Shown: positions 12,808-24,703, counted from the stretch's first letter. The stretch is 64,000 bases of DNA from Theropithecus gelada (GCF_003255815.1 NC_037681.1:69173053-69237052); one strand, 5' to 3'. Made by a program: numbers and translations. The notes: generated by a model not told the origin, from the letters alone.

Positions 12808-12878
12808 AGTGCTACCTTGACTTACTTAGGATAATCTAGGTGTTTTGTTATGGATTTCCAAAGTACAGTATGGTTGAT
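12808..12878 (+). repeat. 71-bp direct repeat, copy 2
   Basis: Second copy of the 11477-11547 repeat, 1331 bases downstream in the same orientation. It lies about 230 bases upstream of the GTF2A1L exon at 13113. Confidence 0.85.
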
Positions 12879-13112
12879 TACAATGAGATATTTTCTTTTG
12901 GCACTTAAAGGAGTTTATTTGTAAAGTCTTTATCTGAAGTTGTTGCAAAAAATATAATTACTTTTTACCTCACTTGGAATCAGGAAGTTTAGAATTCACC
13001 ATGGTTTAACCTGTTAGTGATAGAAAATATTTTTTAAAAATAAGCTATATTTAGTGATTTTATTAAATTGGTAAATTCTAATGAACGCATATTTATTTTG
13101 TTTTCTATGCAG

Positions 13113-13168
13113 CATCATTAGTTATTCCTGCTGGTAGAACTCTTCCAAGTTTTACTACAGCAGAACTG
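13113..13168 (+). CDS. GTF2A1L: GTF2A1L internal coding exon (TFIIA alpha/beta-like factor), first exon in window
   Basis: GTF2A1L (ALF) is a germ-cell paralogue of GTF2A1. Its product is the large TFIIA subunit, which pairs with TFIIA-gamma and stabilises TBP on the TATA box. This 56-base exon starts after a tgcag acceptor and ends at ctg|gtatg. It begins two bases into a codon (the first base, G, comes from the previous exon) and reads on as SLVIPAGRTLPSFTTAEL, which I recognise as the segment of ALF after its N-terminal alpha-like helical domain. It ends in phase 0, matching the next exon. The N-terminal ~80 residues are encoded upstream of the window. The identification relies on recall of the human protein together with the phase-consistent series of later exons. 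Confidence 0.93.
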
Positions 13169-13283
13169 GTATGTAGCTTACTTAAAATATATTTTAAAAG
13201 ATATGCCCCACTGTTAGTGAGTGGTGGCAAAATGCTGAACGTAGATGTAATTTCTTACCCTCCAGCTGAAAGTGAAAAAATGT

Positions 13284-13594
13284 GGCTGGGCGCGGTGGCT
13301 CATGCTTGTAATCCCAACACTTTGGGAGGCTGAGGCAGGTGGATCACATGAGATCAGGAGTTTGAGACCAGCTTGGCCAACTGGCGAAACCCTGTCTCTA
13401 CTAAAAAGTACAAAAATTAGCCGGGCCTAGTGGCGGGCACCTATAATCCCAGCTACTCAGGAGGCTGAGGCATGAGAATCGCTTGAACCTGGGAGGTGGA
13501 GGTTGCAGTGAGCCGAGATCATGCCATTGCACTCCAGCCTGGGTGACAAGAGCGAAATTCTGTCTCAAAGGAAAAAAAAAAAAAAAAAAAAAAA
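13284..13594 (+). mobile_element. Alu, sense
   Basis: Full-length dimeric Alu from ggctgggcgcgg to a long A tail. The flanks gaaaaaatgt and gaaaagatgt form a likely target duplication. Confidence 0.95.
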
Positions 13595-14325
13595 GAAAAG
13601 ATGTGGTAAAGAGTGGGGCGACAGAATAACATCTATAGCATAGATGAAATAAAACTCAGAAGTTTCAGAATTGACATTTTCTTGCCAAGTTTTCCTGTGT
13701 TTCAGAGAGGTCATTAGCATCTTCCAAGACTATACCTACAAGGTTAGGAAATGTCTGAAGTTATGTTGTATGAGGTTTTAATACACTGTATAATGTTATA
13801 TCCTTGTTACATCCTAAATAGATAATTTTGAGTTTTTTTTTTTTCTGATTTTTTTTCCCTTCCAGAATGGAGCAACATCATAGTTTTTACTTTAATTAAA
13901 CTGGAATATTTTTGTCATTTTGTACCTTTGTGAAGTACAGCTTGTTAATATTTTTCCCCTTAGTACTTGGAGGCAGAGGATAAATGTACATGTTAACATA
14001 GAAAACCAAGTAGTTTTTCAGGTGGAGAAGAATAGCAGCTTTTCACTTTTATCTTTCTTCCGTAGTACTGAGAGTATATACTAACTGTTTTTAATTTTCT
14101 TTCTGCCCATAGGTTGCCTTTCTAGGGCAAATGCTTAGTGGGCTAGTTATTTCCATTTCTTCACTAAGAACAGCCAAAACCACACACCTTAATAGGATTT
14201 TTGGAAAGAATGGTGCTGCTTTTGATAGGAGACCAATGAAGAAATACCTTTGCCTTTGGAATTCAAGGAAATATTTTTTCCTGTTTAAATAAATAATAAG
14301 CTTATATTAATAAAAAGTAAAAATA
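13595..14325. other. Intronic sequence, no feature recognised
   Basis: AT-rich intron between two Alus. No coding or RNA gene signal seen. Confidence 0.5.
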
Positions 14326-14888
14326 GGCTGAGCACAGTGGCTCACACCTGTAATCTCAGTGTTTTGGGAGACTGAGGTACTGGGCACCATAGCAAGACCA
14401 TATCGCTACAGTTTTTTTTTTTTTTGAGACAGAGTCTCACTCTGTCATCCAAGGCTAGAGTGCGGTGGCATGATCTTGGCTCACTGCAACCTCTGCCTCC
14501 CAGGTTCAGGTGATTCTTCTGCTTCAGCCTCCTGAGTAGCTGAGATTACAGATGCCTACCACCACGCCCAACTAATTTTTTGTATTTTAGTTGAGACGGG
14601 GTTTCACCATGTTGGCCAGGGTGGTCACAAACTCCTGACCTCAAGTGATCCACCCGCCTTGACCTCCCAAAGTGCTGGGATTACAGGTGTGAGCCACCAT
14701 GCCCGGCCTGTACAAAATTTTTTTAAAAAAATTAGCTGAGCGTGCTGGTGTGTGCTTGTAGTCCTGGCTACTTGAGAGGCTGAGGCAGGAGGATCACTTG
14801 AGCCTAGGAATTGGAGGTTACAGTGAGTTATGACTGCACCACTGCTCTTCAGCCTGGGCCACAGAATGAAACCCTGTCTCTTAAAAGT
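14326..14888 (+). mobile_element. Old Alu, sense, split by a second Alu
   Basis: The left part (14326-14411) and right part (14709-14888) form one diverged Alu interrupted by the reversed Alu at 14412-14708. Short duplicated flank: gctaca before and tgtaca after. Confidence 0.9.
14412..14708 (-). mobile_element. Alu, antisense, nested inside an older Alu
   Basis: A complete reversed Alu from the T tail to gcccggcc, interrupting a sense Alu. Confidence 0.93.
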
Positions 14889-15743
14889 AAAAAAGCAAAA
14901 CATTTATAAATAAAAGAAAGAGCTCTGTAGTCTTATACTCCAAGAATAAACGTTTTAACTGTTTGATGTTTATCCATCCAGACTTCTTTCATGAAAGCTA
15001 TATTAGTTTTCAGGGTAAAAAGTATGAATACTCTTTTTACTGTTTCTGTAATTTCTGTTTTCTAATTTAGTAATACAGACGTACTGCTTTCAATTTCAGT
15101 TAGTACACATTGGCCTTAGTGGATGTAACACAGTTTAATTAACAAACTTTTGTTGGTGAACATTTAAATTATTTCCAGCATTTTTCTAATATAGTATTCC
15201 ATTGGTTATGCTTGTATATATTTCTGCGTGTTTGTGTGATAATCAGGACACATTTCTAAAAGTAGAATTCCTGGGTCAAAGGTCATATGTATTTTCAATT
15301 TTGGTAAATATATTGCAAAAATTACCCTCCAAAAGGATTGTACCAATATACATTCATACAAACAGTGGTTTGAGAAAACCAATTTTTATCACATTCTCAA
15401 CAACACTGGATGTTATCAATCTTTCAAATTTTTGCAGATCTGAGAATCAATGGCCTTGCAAAGCTATGTCTTGGGCAAGTTTTTTGAGTCAATGTTTATA
15501 CTGTTCATTAGGACTTACTGACTTCTTTGCTAGTAACTGTAGAATAGGATTCCTCTTGATCCTTAATGGGATGATCAATATCGAAAAACTGTTTTATTCA
15601 AAGAACTCAGCCCTAATGTTAAATGTTAAGTATTGTCAAACTATTGTCCACAATCAGATTTTTTGACTCCCTATGAGATCAGGGAAAAAAAGATACAAGT
15701 AAAGTCCTTTTCTAACTTTCTGATATAAATTTCTTATATCTAG
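14889..15743. other. Intronic sequence, possible old L1/other fragment
   Basis: The 'ttgtgtgataatcagg' to 'ggtcaaaggtcatatgt' stretch (~15230-15290) resembles antisense L1M 3' sequence, but I cannot set boundaries. No gene besides the flanking exons. Confidence 0.4.
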
Positions 15744-15828
15744 GGTACTTCAAACTCCAGTGCAAACTTTACTTTTCCTGGTTATCCCATTCATGTACCA
15801 GCAGGTGTGACACTACAGACTGTATCTG
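15744..15828 (+). CDS. GTF2A1L: GTF2A1L internal coding exon
   Basis: This 85-base exon follows a pyrimidine-rich tract and tag acceptor and ends at tctg|gtgag. It enters in phase 0 (Gly-Thr-Ser-Asn-Ser) and encodes the Ser/Thr-rich linker ending GVTLQTVS plus one base. The split Gly codon (G|GT) is completed by the exon at 17163. It belongs to the divergent spacer between the TFIIA alpha-like and beta-like domains. Confidence 0.93.
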
Positions 15829-16365
15829 GTGAGAGTATATTCTAAGAATATTTTTGTTTTTAGCATTGGTACTATTTTTTGGATGTTAAGCTTCATGATT
15901 TTTTAATAGATTATATACCAGAAGTTATAAGAACTTTTAATAAAATAGATTTTAGAAGTAATGATAAATGGTGGTTTTTATTGTTATGGAGACAGTCTAC
16001 CATAAAAGACATTGTACTAGGCCTGTCCTGTATTTCCTTCCCAGTTCTCTTTCCCAACGTTGTATAGGGGTTCTTTGTATGTATTTTTTCTAATTCAAGT
16101 CAGTTATCTAAATTTTAACAAATACAAAATATTTTACCTGCATTCCTGCTAGCTCTAATTACGGACTAAAGATTAGGTTGATCCACCTTTGTCCCCTTTC
16201 TTAGTAGAGATTGCATGGTTTGATAGAACAAACAACAGTTTTGAGGTTAACCAGTCTCTGCTTTTCAGAGCACCATCTCTTGATTTTGAAGAGGATCATA
16301 CCTCTTCTTTGGGTTGTTGTAAAGTTTAAGTAAAGCACCTAACTCAGTGCTCAAAAATAAGTTCT
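15829..16365. other. Intronic sequence, no feature recognised
   Basis: AT-rich intron between exon 15744-15828 and an Alu. Confidence 0.5.
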
Positions 16366-16666
16366 TTATTTTTTTTCTTTTTTTTGAGATGGAGTCTCGC
16401 TCTGTCGCCCAGGCTGGAGTGCAGTGACTTGATCTCGGCTCACTGCAAGCTCCGCCTCCCGGGTTCACGCCATTCTCCTGCCTCAGCCTCCTAAGTAGCT
16501 GGGACTACAGGTGCCCGCCACCATGCCCGTCTAATTTTTTGTATTTTTAGTACAGACGGGGTTTTGCCATGTTAGCCAGGAGGTTCTCGATCTCCAGACC
16601 TTGTGATCCAGCCGCCTAGGCCTCCCAAAGTGCTGTGATTACAGGCATGAGCCACTGCGCCCAGCC
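16366..16666 (-). mobile_element. AluY-like element, antisense
   Basis: Reversed Alu of the gcaagctccgcctcccgggt class from a T-rich tail to gcgcccagcc. Full length. Confidence 0.93.
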
Positions 16667-17162
16667 TTTTTTTTTCTTTTGTAGTGTTATTGTAAAGGAA
16701 GAAAGGAGAAGAAATTTGATTACTTTTGAAATCATTAAACTCTCTTTTGGATAGCATTTTCTTGTTATATGGCATTTTAAATACATGAAGTTATATTTTA
16801 CATGATTATGTTTGTTAAAATCCAGTTTTTGGTTGATAACATTAATTTATCGAACAATGGAAGAGGTTCATGGATTAAATATTGGTGGCCTTTTTGTATC
16901 TCAGAGTGTGACATATAAACAGTTGTGGGAGAAGTCTGGAATTAAAGCTAAACATACATAATTAAAAAAATAAGAATTTATATATTGATTGTAGAAAATC
17001 CAAAAATGTCTGAAGAATAAAAGAAAAACCCCTAGAGATAACCACCATTAACATATCAGTATATTTTTTTCCAGCCTGTTGTGGATGAGATTTTTTTTGT
17101 GATTGTTGTCAAAGGAAATTTTAATTCTATTATACTTACAAGATTGTTTCCTCCTTTTTAAG
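16667..17162. other. Intron, no feature beyond the splice acceptor
   Basis: AT-rich sequence ending in the polypyrimidine tract of the exon at 17163. Confidence 0.5.
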
Positions 17163-17752
17163 GTCACCTTTATAAAGTCAATGTACCAATTATGGTGACA
17201 CAGACTTCTGGAAGAGCAGGTATTCTTCAGCATCCAATTCAGCAAGTATTTCAACAGCTTGGCCAGCCTTCAGTAATACAAACTAGTGTTCCACAATTAA
17301 ATCCATGCTCTCTTCAAGCAACTACTGAGAAATCACAGAGAATTGAAACTGTGCTACAGCAACCCACAGTTCTACCTTCTGGGCCAGTAGATAGGAAACA
17401 CTTAGAAAATGCCACCAGTGATATACTTGTATCTCCTGGAAATGAGCATAAAATCGTGCCTGAAGCTTTGTTACATCATCAGGAAAGTTCTCAGTATGTC
17501 AATCTTCCAGGTGTTGTATTTTCTCCACAGGTCTCTCAAACAAATCCTAATGTGGAGTCAGTGCTCAGTGGTTCAGCTAGCATGACTCAAAATCTGCATG
17601 ATGAGTCCCTCTCCACAAGCCCTCCTGGGGCTCTCCACCAGCACGTGACTGATATTCAGCTTCATATTCTTAAAAATGGGATGTATGGATGTGAATCTGT
17701 AAAGCAACCAAGAAATACAGAGGAACCCAGCAACATACCTGTATCAGAGAAG
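17163..17752 (+). CDS. GTF2A1L: GTF2A1L large central exon (spacer domain)
   Basis: This 590-base exon is open throughout. It begins after ttttaag with GT completing a Gly codon, then reads HLYKVNVPIMVTQTSGRAG. It ends ...VPVSEK-type sequence (IPVSEK) at aag|gtatag, phase 0. It encodes about 196 residues of the ALF-specific spacer: Gln/Pro/Ser-rich (for example QHPIQQVFQQLGQ) with no enzymatic motif. In TFIIA-family proteins this region is a poorly conserved, probably disordered linker between the two conserved ends, and it evolves quickly in ALF. An apparent start at the internal Met (17192) is only an open-frame artefact, because the reading frame enters from the splice acceptor. Identity is very secure. 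Confidence 0.96.
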
Positions 17753-17894
17753 GTATAGTTCTGTGTCCAACTTCTTGGTATCAGGACAGACAGTGGCCAG
17801 TGATTGGATATCCTGAGTATTTTCAAGCTATAATGTTAATCAGAATTATATATATTTTGTTTTGTTTTTTCCTTTAGAAGATTATTTCTTTTTT

Positions 17895-18020
17895 CTATTG
17901 ATTAAAAAAATTTTTAATTGTGATAAATACACATAACATAAAATTTACCAACTTAACCATTTCTAAATGTACAGATCAGTAGTGTTATATGCATCCACAT
18001 GTGGTACAACCAAGAAGATT
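17895..18020 (-). mobile_element. Old L1M 3'-end fragment, antisense
   Basis: Contains the ancient L1 3'UTR signature in reverse (aaatttaccaacttaaccat, then a gtacagatcagtagtgtta-like stretch). Short and diverged. Confidence 0.65.
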
Positions 18021-19212
18021 GTATCTTTATTGTTGTTTTTAATATAACCATCAGTTCTTAAAATATTCATGCTTAGCATTTCTAAAGTTTTCGTTTCAAT
18101 AGATGAATTAGAATACTTCTTTAGAGAAAATGCATTTGTTTTAAAAGGTAATCTATTTACCAGTCTCTTACATTGGGAAACTTGTTTTTTGTCTGCAGAT
18201 AAAAATTAAAAGACCCAGAAATCCATACCAGTAGTTTATGGAATGTTTTGAGATAATTAATTATCAAATGTAATATACAAAAGAAGCCACAAAGTATTTT
18301 TTTTTCCTGCTCTACCTAATTTTTCTGAATTCTTATATGGAAACTTTTCCCTACATGAGGGATTATGTTGCTAGTAATTTTGTTTCTCCCTGCCTACTAA
18401 AGGACTAGTTTTACTTAATTTCTTTTGGTATTGAAACTACAAAAAATTAGCTTATAGTTAACTTTTGATACCAAAAATAGGTCTGAATTATTAATTTTCA
18501 AGGAATTAATAGTAATGGCAGAAAGATTCTTGGATAATTTTGGATTATAAAAATTAAAAAAATTACATTCTTTTTACAAAGATGAAATACATCTTGTGGC
18601 TAATTCTAATTATACAATTTAGGACATGTGAAAAATACTTAAAGGTTTTTGCTCCAGCTAATGGTTTAGCCATCATCCAGAGCCACTGTACAAGTCTGTA
18701 GCAATGGATAGTTAAGCACCACCTTAATATTTTATCTTCAAGATATTTAAATTTTGCTACTTAGGAAAAGATATAGGGCATAGTGAAAGCCCATAAACAA
18801 AGAAAATGATGATCAGAAACTATTTGACCTGTTTTATAATGTTTCAGATATTTAATGAAACCTGTTCAAGATCTCTGAGCAAATCTGTTGTTAGTTTTGC
18901 TGTAAGTGTTCATATTAAAATGTTTTATTGACTTTTTAAATTTTTTTTTACATAATATATAACATTTAGTAAATAAATGTAGGCTAAACTAATAATTATG
19001 AAACATTTGGTTTTGAGGTAAAACTAACTACAAATGTAAAATGTTTGTTTTCATCACTACTACTTTTGGAGGCACTTTTTGCCTGGATTCTGTGTGAACT
19101 TTGCAGACGTTTGGTGTGATGAGTCAAGGACTTATTCTACTGTTATGTGTTGTATGTCATCATGCCCTTTTTCTGATATGGGGAAATAGATTAGTTAAGG
19201 GATATTAATCAA
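18021..19212. other. Intronic sequence, no feature recognised
   Basis: Very AT-rich. No exon, RNA gene or repeat family recognised. Confidence 0.5.
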
Positions 19213-19445
19213 GGATTGATTAGGGGTAGTGGTTGAGAACATAAGCTTTGAAACCACAGTAGGTTCAAATTCTAGGTTCACTACTTGCAAGCAAACTGTG
19301 TAACATTGCTCACTGAAATTCAGTTTTAGTCTTTAAATTGGCCCTAATACCAACCTTGTAACTTTGAGAATTATCAGAGATAATATATATTGAGTATTTA
19401 AAGCTTCTGGCACCATAGTAAGCTTTAGATTAGTGCTATTATGCT
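19213..19445 (+). mobile_element. MIR SINE, sense
   Basis: Diverged MIR: opening ggttgagaacataagctttg, the core 'ggttcaaattctaggttcac' stretch, and the tail resembling gagtatttaaagcttctggc. Characteristic order is retained. Confidence 0.7.
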
Positions 19446-19789
19446 CTATGAGCTTGTAATATATTGGGTAACTTTTCATGTAACTTGTTAGTTTTAAAAA
19501 AGGTCTATATCTAAAACACAAAAATATAAACATATGAGAGTATATATAAAATGCTGATTGATTTATTGTAAGTTACCTTTGAGACAGTAAGCAGTTTGGT
19601 AAGTTTATGCTGAACTAATTTTCAAAGACTTTACAAGTAGTTTTTCTTTTTATAAGTAGCTTAAAGCAAGTTGTAATCAACTCTACTCATTTACTTTTCC
19701 TATGTTGTAAACTACTGGAGAGCTTTTGGATCTATAGGTTTAAGAAGTAAGGATCTATGTGGGTTTAACATTCTGTTTCACAAAATATA

Positions 19790-20000
19790 TTCTTGATAAC
19801 TTTTGATTCTGCCCCTTGTAACTTCTGTTCTATTTCCTTTGTCTGAATTTGACTCTTCTGGGTACTTTAAAGATGGAATCATACAATGTTTGCCCTTTCG
19901 TGACTATCTTATTTCACTTAGCATAATGTTTTCAAGGTTAGTCCATATTGTAACATGCGTCAGAATTTCATTCCTTTTTAAGGCTGAATTATGTGAGTTT
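19790..20000 (-). mobile_element. Old L1M 3'-end fragment, antisense
   Basis: Matches the ancient L1 signature ttatttcacttagcataatg and the following gttcatccatgttgtaacat-like stretch. Diverged. Confidence 0.7.
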
Positions 20001-20179
20001 GATAATTTTTAAATTTTGTAAATATTCCTGGAATCTGTTTCTTCTTCTCCACTCCTAGTGCCATTGCCCTAATTGTTTCTCATGTGGGATAATTTTATCT
20101 GACTAATTTATCAGTGTGTAGTCTCTTCTACCTCTTACTCTGCTCCTGCCAATCCATCCGTCCTAGAGGTCAAAGGCCT

Positions 20180-20390
20180 AGGCTTCAGGGATCAGAATTG
20201 TTTTGAATCCCTTCTCTATTCCTTAATAATTATATGACTTAGAGAAGTTACTCATTTGTAAAATAAAGATAATAGTATCTACCATATAATTGTGGTAGGA
20301 TTAGTTAAGACAATCAATGAAAAGTGCTCAGCAGCACACTGGCACCGTGGTAAATGCTCAGTGCATGTTAGCACTCTTTTCCTGGTGGCT
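20180..20390 (+). mobile_element. MIR SINE, sense
   Basis: Contains ttgaatcccttctctattcc, then tcatttgtaaaataaagata and a tail ending gtaaatgctcagtgcatgtt, the usual MIR order. Confidence 0.75.
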
Positions 20391-20965
20391 TCCAGAGATC
20401 TGTCCCAAATGCAGCCTGATTGTGTCTTTCTCCACTTAACACATCACTGACTGCCCTTCACCTATAATAAATAAACTTCAGGCACCTTAATATACATACA
20501 CAAAGCATATTACACGTTCTTTCTCTGCCAAAGTTTCCTATTTATTCTTCCTTCCTCACATGAATATTCTTGATTGGGAACTGGTAACCGTGAGTGATTC
20601 TTGGTTTTTAACCTTGTTGTTTCCTACTTTTCTTTTTGCTTTTGTCATCCCCCCTATTTGATGCCTAGAGTTTCTTCCCACCATCCTTTCCTCTGGTTAA
20701 TTCCTGCTTATTCATTACTTCCTTCAGAAATCTTCAGTACTTCTCCACCTAATTTTTCCTTCATTATTAAATTGAATGTAGCTCTTCTGTTTTGTCGCCT
20801 GAAGCATGTCTGTCATAATGTAGTTCAAAGATATATTGATATGTTTTCTTTGCATTGACAGGTACATTTATCTTTGTATATGCAGTAATCTAAGAATATA
20901 TACACACTTGTGTGTACTAGAGTGTAAGCTTTTAAGGATGGGATCTAGAATTAGTTTATTTGGCT
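20391..20965. other. Intronic sequence, no feature recognised
   Basis: No coding signal or recognised repeat. Confidence 0.45.
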
Positions 20966-21132
20966 CAGTAGTTCTCAATCCTGGCTGAATGATAAAATCA
21001 CTGGGCCATTAAAAGAAAGTGCACATCTACCCCAAGAGATTTAAATCTAATTGATCTGGAATGGGGTTCAGTCATCAATATTTAAGAGCTTCTGAAGTGA
21101 TTGTAATATATAGTCAAGGCTAAGAACCACTG
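20966..21132 (+). mobile_element. MER5A non-autonomous hAT-Charlie element
   Basis: Opens CAGTAGTTCTCAATCC and closes with aagaaccactg, the inverted MER5 termini. The flanking 8 bp, atttggct and atgtagct (6/8), fit a hAT 8-bp target duplication. Confidence 0.82.
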
Positions 21133-21730
21133 ATGTAGCTCAAAATCTCAAAATCAATGTATGAGTGAAAAATGGAGTGAGAGGATAAGAGAATATATAA
21201 CTCCTAAGTGAGAGTTTTCATTTTTCTTCTAAGTCCGCACGTATTCCTCTAAAAGATAAAATGTCCTATCAATAATTATTTGACTTTATAATTCATTTAA
21301 ATTGAGTAAATACTTTTTGAGTCTCTGTATGCCATTATGAAATTAATATATCAAAGTCAGAGATATTTAAACCAGATATGTGACTTTTCTTCATTATAAG
21401 AAGAAAGCCAATTTAACAAAATAATTTTTTATATCTGTCAAAATATATTAAGATATATTTCATTCCAAATAAGAGTGAAGTAGCATGGGATGCTACTGTA
21501 CATGGTCAGGTAATATATAATTATCATTGTTACTATATTGTAATAGATTAAATTCCTGTTAAGAATAAAAGAAAATATGCGCTGCCATTACAATTATAGG
21601 CCACTGAATTTGACATAATTTAGGCTGAAAATGTGAAAAGAATGTGTATTGTAGCTTAGGCTTATCTTGTTTTATATTTATCCCCACATATGGGTATAAA
21701 GTTCTGCAAATTTTTGCTAGCCATTGGAAA
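21133..21730. other. Intronic sequence, no feature recognised
   Basis: AT-rich, with no recognised feature. Confidence 0.45.
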
Positions 21731-22985
21731 AATATGGTTCTTTCATTGGAGGGAAGCTTAAATGGCAAAGACTGGAAGCTGGATTTGGCAAACAAAGCTT
21801 TATCATGAAGCATCCTATTTACTTGCTTATTATACTACCCAGTCATGGAAGCCACATACAATCAAAGACACCATGGTTAAGCTGAGAATATTGGACATTA
21901 TTGAGCTGGTTTGTTTTAGAGCAGAGAAAAAAAACGGAAGCATTTCCTCTGTCAGATGACATCATCTGCATTAGAATTGTTGACATTTCTTTCAGGTTTG
22001 GCTGGAATTCATAGAAGTATCAGCAGCGACTTTCCTTTAACATTCAACAGGCTAAAAATACCGATGTTTCTTAGGGCTGCCAACATCTGATTTTAATCAT
22101 TATTTGTACATTGATACCATCAAAGAATTTTTATGTTGTGAGCTCTTTTTTTTTAAATTGGAAACTGACATCTTTCTAATAATGAAAAGTTTGGCTAGTA
22201 AAATTTGGTACTCTGCACCATTGGAGCTCCCGAGATGCTTGGCAAACATGGTTTTGCTGCTTTAGTAAAGAAAGCGTTGCTGTCTATTTCAGCACATGGC
22301 ATGCATTAGTGCTAAGACACGCCAATAATTCTAAAAGAAGTCTCATCTGCTGACATAAAACTCAAATATATTAGAGCCATGGTTTTGAATTATTGTGTTT
22401 CCCAAGACATTTATCAAACAATGTAGGCAGAATATTAAATTCTTCATGCAGAATTTTTCTGGCTGTTGAAAGGACAATGCTTGAAAGGACCCTTGCTTGA
22501 TCCTTGGGGAGACATTTACTATTTTTGAGAGGGAGCAAAAGCCCCCTCATAACAATTTGACCTAGAGGAGTTCACTGATGATCTATGTGGTGGATGTTTG
22601 GCTATATGAAAGACTTAAATCTTTTCATGGTCCTGCGGTATCAATTATGGATGTTGCTGCACAACTCCTGGCTATTTTGGTCAAATTACCACTTCAGAAG
22701 AGATTGGAGTCAGATAATCGTGAATTTTTCAATACCTGGTGGAAGTGCTTCTGAAGAAAAAAGTTGAGAATGATAACTCTTTTGCTGTTATTGAAATTAA
22801 ATTTAGATTTGTAATTTTAATCCTCTCCCAGAGTAAAGAGGGCCTCACTGATTGAAGGAAGATGGTATGAGGCTACATAAATTCAACTAGAAGAGTCCTA
22901 AAATCTTCAGTATTCCTTTATAAGCTTATGCTCATCTGGCAAAGTAACACAGAAGCTCTGCTTCATTTTTCAACAAAAGATCTTA
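21731..22985. other. Unassigned ~1.25-kb block with broken protein-like stretches
   Basis: This block differs in texture from the surrounding intron: it is less T-run rich and contains several moderately long open stretches in different frames. One example is ~22570-22755 on +, which reads YVVDVWLYERLKSF and later LLAILVKLPLQKRLESDN before a stop. No repeat family or parent gene was recognised. It could be a degenerate retrocopy, an ancient element or simply conserved noncoding DNA. No function is claimed. Confidence 0.25.
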
Positions 22986-23030
22986 TGGTTTAAGGTTTTC
23001 AGTACTTGTTGCTATTAAAATGAAAAGCCA

Positions 23031-23329
23031 GGCTGGGCATGGTGGCTCCTGCCTGTAATCCCAGCACTTTGGGAGGCCAAGGTGGGCGGATCACTTGAGG
23101 TTAGGAGTTCGAGACCAGCCTGGTCAATGTGGCGAAACCTCGTTTCTACTAAAAATACAAAAATTAGCAGAGTGTGGTGGCAGGCACCTGTAATCCCAGC
23201 TGCTCGGGAGCTGGGGCAAGAGAATCACTTGAACCTGGGAGGCGGAGGTTGTGGTGAGCTAAGATCGTGCCACTGCGCTCCAGCCTGGGCAACAGAGCGA
23301 GACTCCATCTCAAACAAACAAACAAAAAA
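23031..23329 (+). mobile_element. Alu, sense
   Basis: Full-length Alu from ggctgggcatgg to a caaacaaacaaaca tail. Confidence 0.94.
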
Positions 23330-23403
23330 ACCAATTTCAATGTGTGGTTTAGGCCTAGGAAAAATCTTATACTAATTGACTTTTTTATTATTATTTTTTA
23401 TAT

Positions 23404-23620
23404 ATTTTTGAGATGGAGTCTCACTTCGTCACCCAGGCTGGAGTGCAGTAGTGCGATCTTGGCTCACTGCGACCCTCGCCTCCCAGGTTCAAGAGATTCT
23501 CCTGCCTCAGCCTCTCAAGTAGCTGGGAGTACAGGCCTACACCACCATGTCCAGCTAATTTTTGTTTTTTTGGTAGACACGGGGGTTTCACCATGTTGAC
23601 CAGGCTGGTCTCAAACTAAC
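23404..23620 (-). mobile_element. Partial Alu, antisense
   Basis: Reversed Alu ending abruptly after caggctggtctcaaact. The remaining ~80 bases are absent, and an old L1M fragment follows. Confidence 0.88.
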
Positions 23621-24045
23621 TGGCTTTAAAATAACTCAAATTTAAAGAGGCATGATATATATACAATAAAATTCATCTTTTAAAAGGTAGTTTTTAGATG
23701 TACCATATGAATTTTGACAAACTGAAATTATACAACCCTACCTGAGATAGAGAACATTTTCATTACCTCAGAGTTTCCTCACATGCCTTTGTAGTCAATA
23801 CCTTCCTTTAGCCCCCAGTTCCTGGCGGTCACTCACTGATCTGTTTTCTTTTGGGATAGGTTTACGGTTTCCAGAACGTTAGACACAATCATGCAGCTTG
23901 TATTTTCAGCACAATACATTGGAGATTCATCCATGTTGTTGCGTGTATGAGTACATTCCATTGTATGGTTATACCACATTTACTTACCAGTTTGACATTT
24001 GGGTTGTTTCCAGTTTTTGGTGTTTGTGAATAAAGCCCCTGAAAG

Positions 24046-24348
24046 GGCCAGGCGCTGGGTAATCCCAGCACTTTAGGCAACTGAGATGGTTGAATTACTT
24101 GACGTCAGGAATTGGAGATCAGCCTGGCCAATATGGCGGAACCCCATCTCTACTAAAAATACGAAAATTAGCTGGGCATGGTGGTACACGCCTGTAATCC
24201 CAGCTACTTGGGAGGCTGAGGCAGGAGAGATAATTGCTTGAACCCAGTGAGCTGATATCATGCCACTGCACTCTAGCCTGGGAGACAGAGTGAGACTCTG
24301 TCTCAAAAAATAAACAAACAAACAAAAAACAAACAAACAAAAAAAAAC
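24046..24348 (+). mobile_element. Alu, sense, with internal deletion
   Basis: Starts ggccaggcgctggg and jumps directly to taatcccagc, so ~12 bases of the promoter region are missing. Ends in an aaacaaacaaacaaa tail. Confidence 0.9.
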
Positions 24349-24703
24349 CTAAAAACATTTATGTGTAGGTTTTGTATGTGTAAATACCTAGGAGTGGGGT
24401 TGTTAGATAAGATGATAAATGTATGCTTATGAGAAACAGTCAAACTCATTTCCAAGGTGGCTGTATTTCCACCAGCAATGTATGGTGGAATTTTGCATTT
24501 CTACCAGCAATGTATAAGATTTGTTGTTGGTACACCACATCCTCGGTAGTTAATGCTATCTTTTGGTAAGGAGAAGTTTTTAATTTTGATGAAGTCCAGT
24601 TTATTATTTTTATCTTTTGTTTTCTTTTTCATGTGTCTTATCAAAGGCTGCAGAGATTTTCTTATACTTCTAAATATTGTATAGTTACAGATTTTACATT
24701 TAG

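Larger units (their letters stand above)
11294..13112. other. Intron upstream of exon 13113; holds one arm of each of two 71-bp direct repeats
   Basis: AT-rich intron with no recognised transposon. It contains both copies of a 71-bp direct repeat (11477-11547 and 12808-12878), described separately. No further exon was recognised. Confidence 0.55.

Noticed and set aside
15202..15666. 154-codon + strand frame spanning most of an intron
   Set aside because: It has no recognisable domain, lies wholly within an intron between two verified exons, and has no splice-compatible connection, so chance is more likely.
17192..17758. Apparent stand-alone 188-codon gene starting at an internal Met
   Set aside because: It is the central exon of GTF2A1L; the frame enters from the acceptor at 17163, upstream of that Met, and leaves at the donor at 17753.
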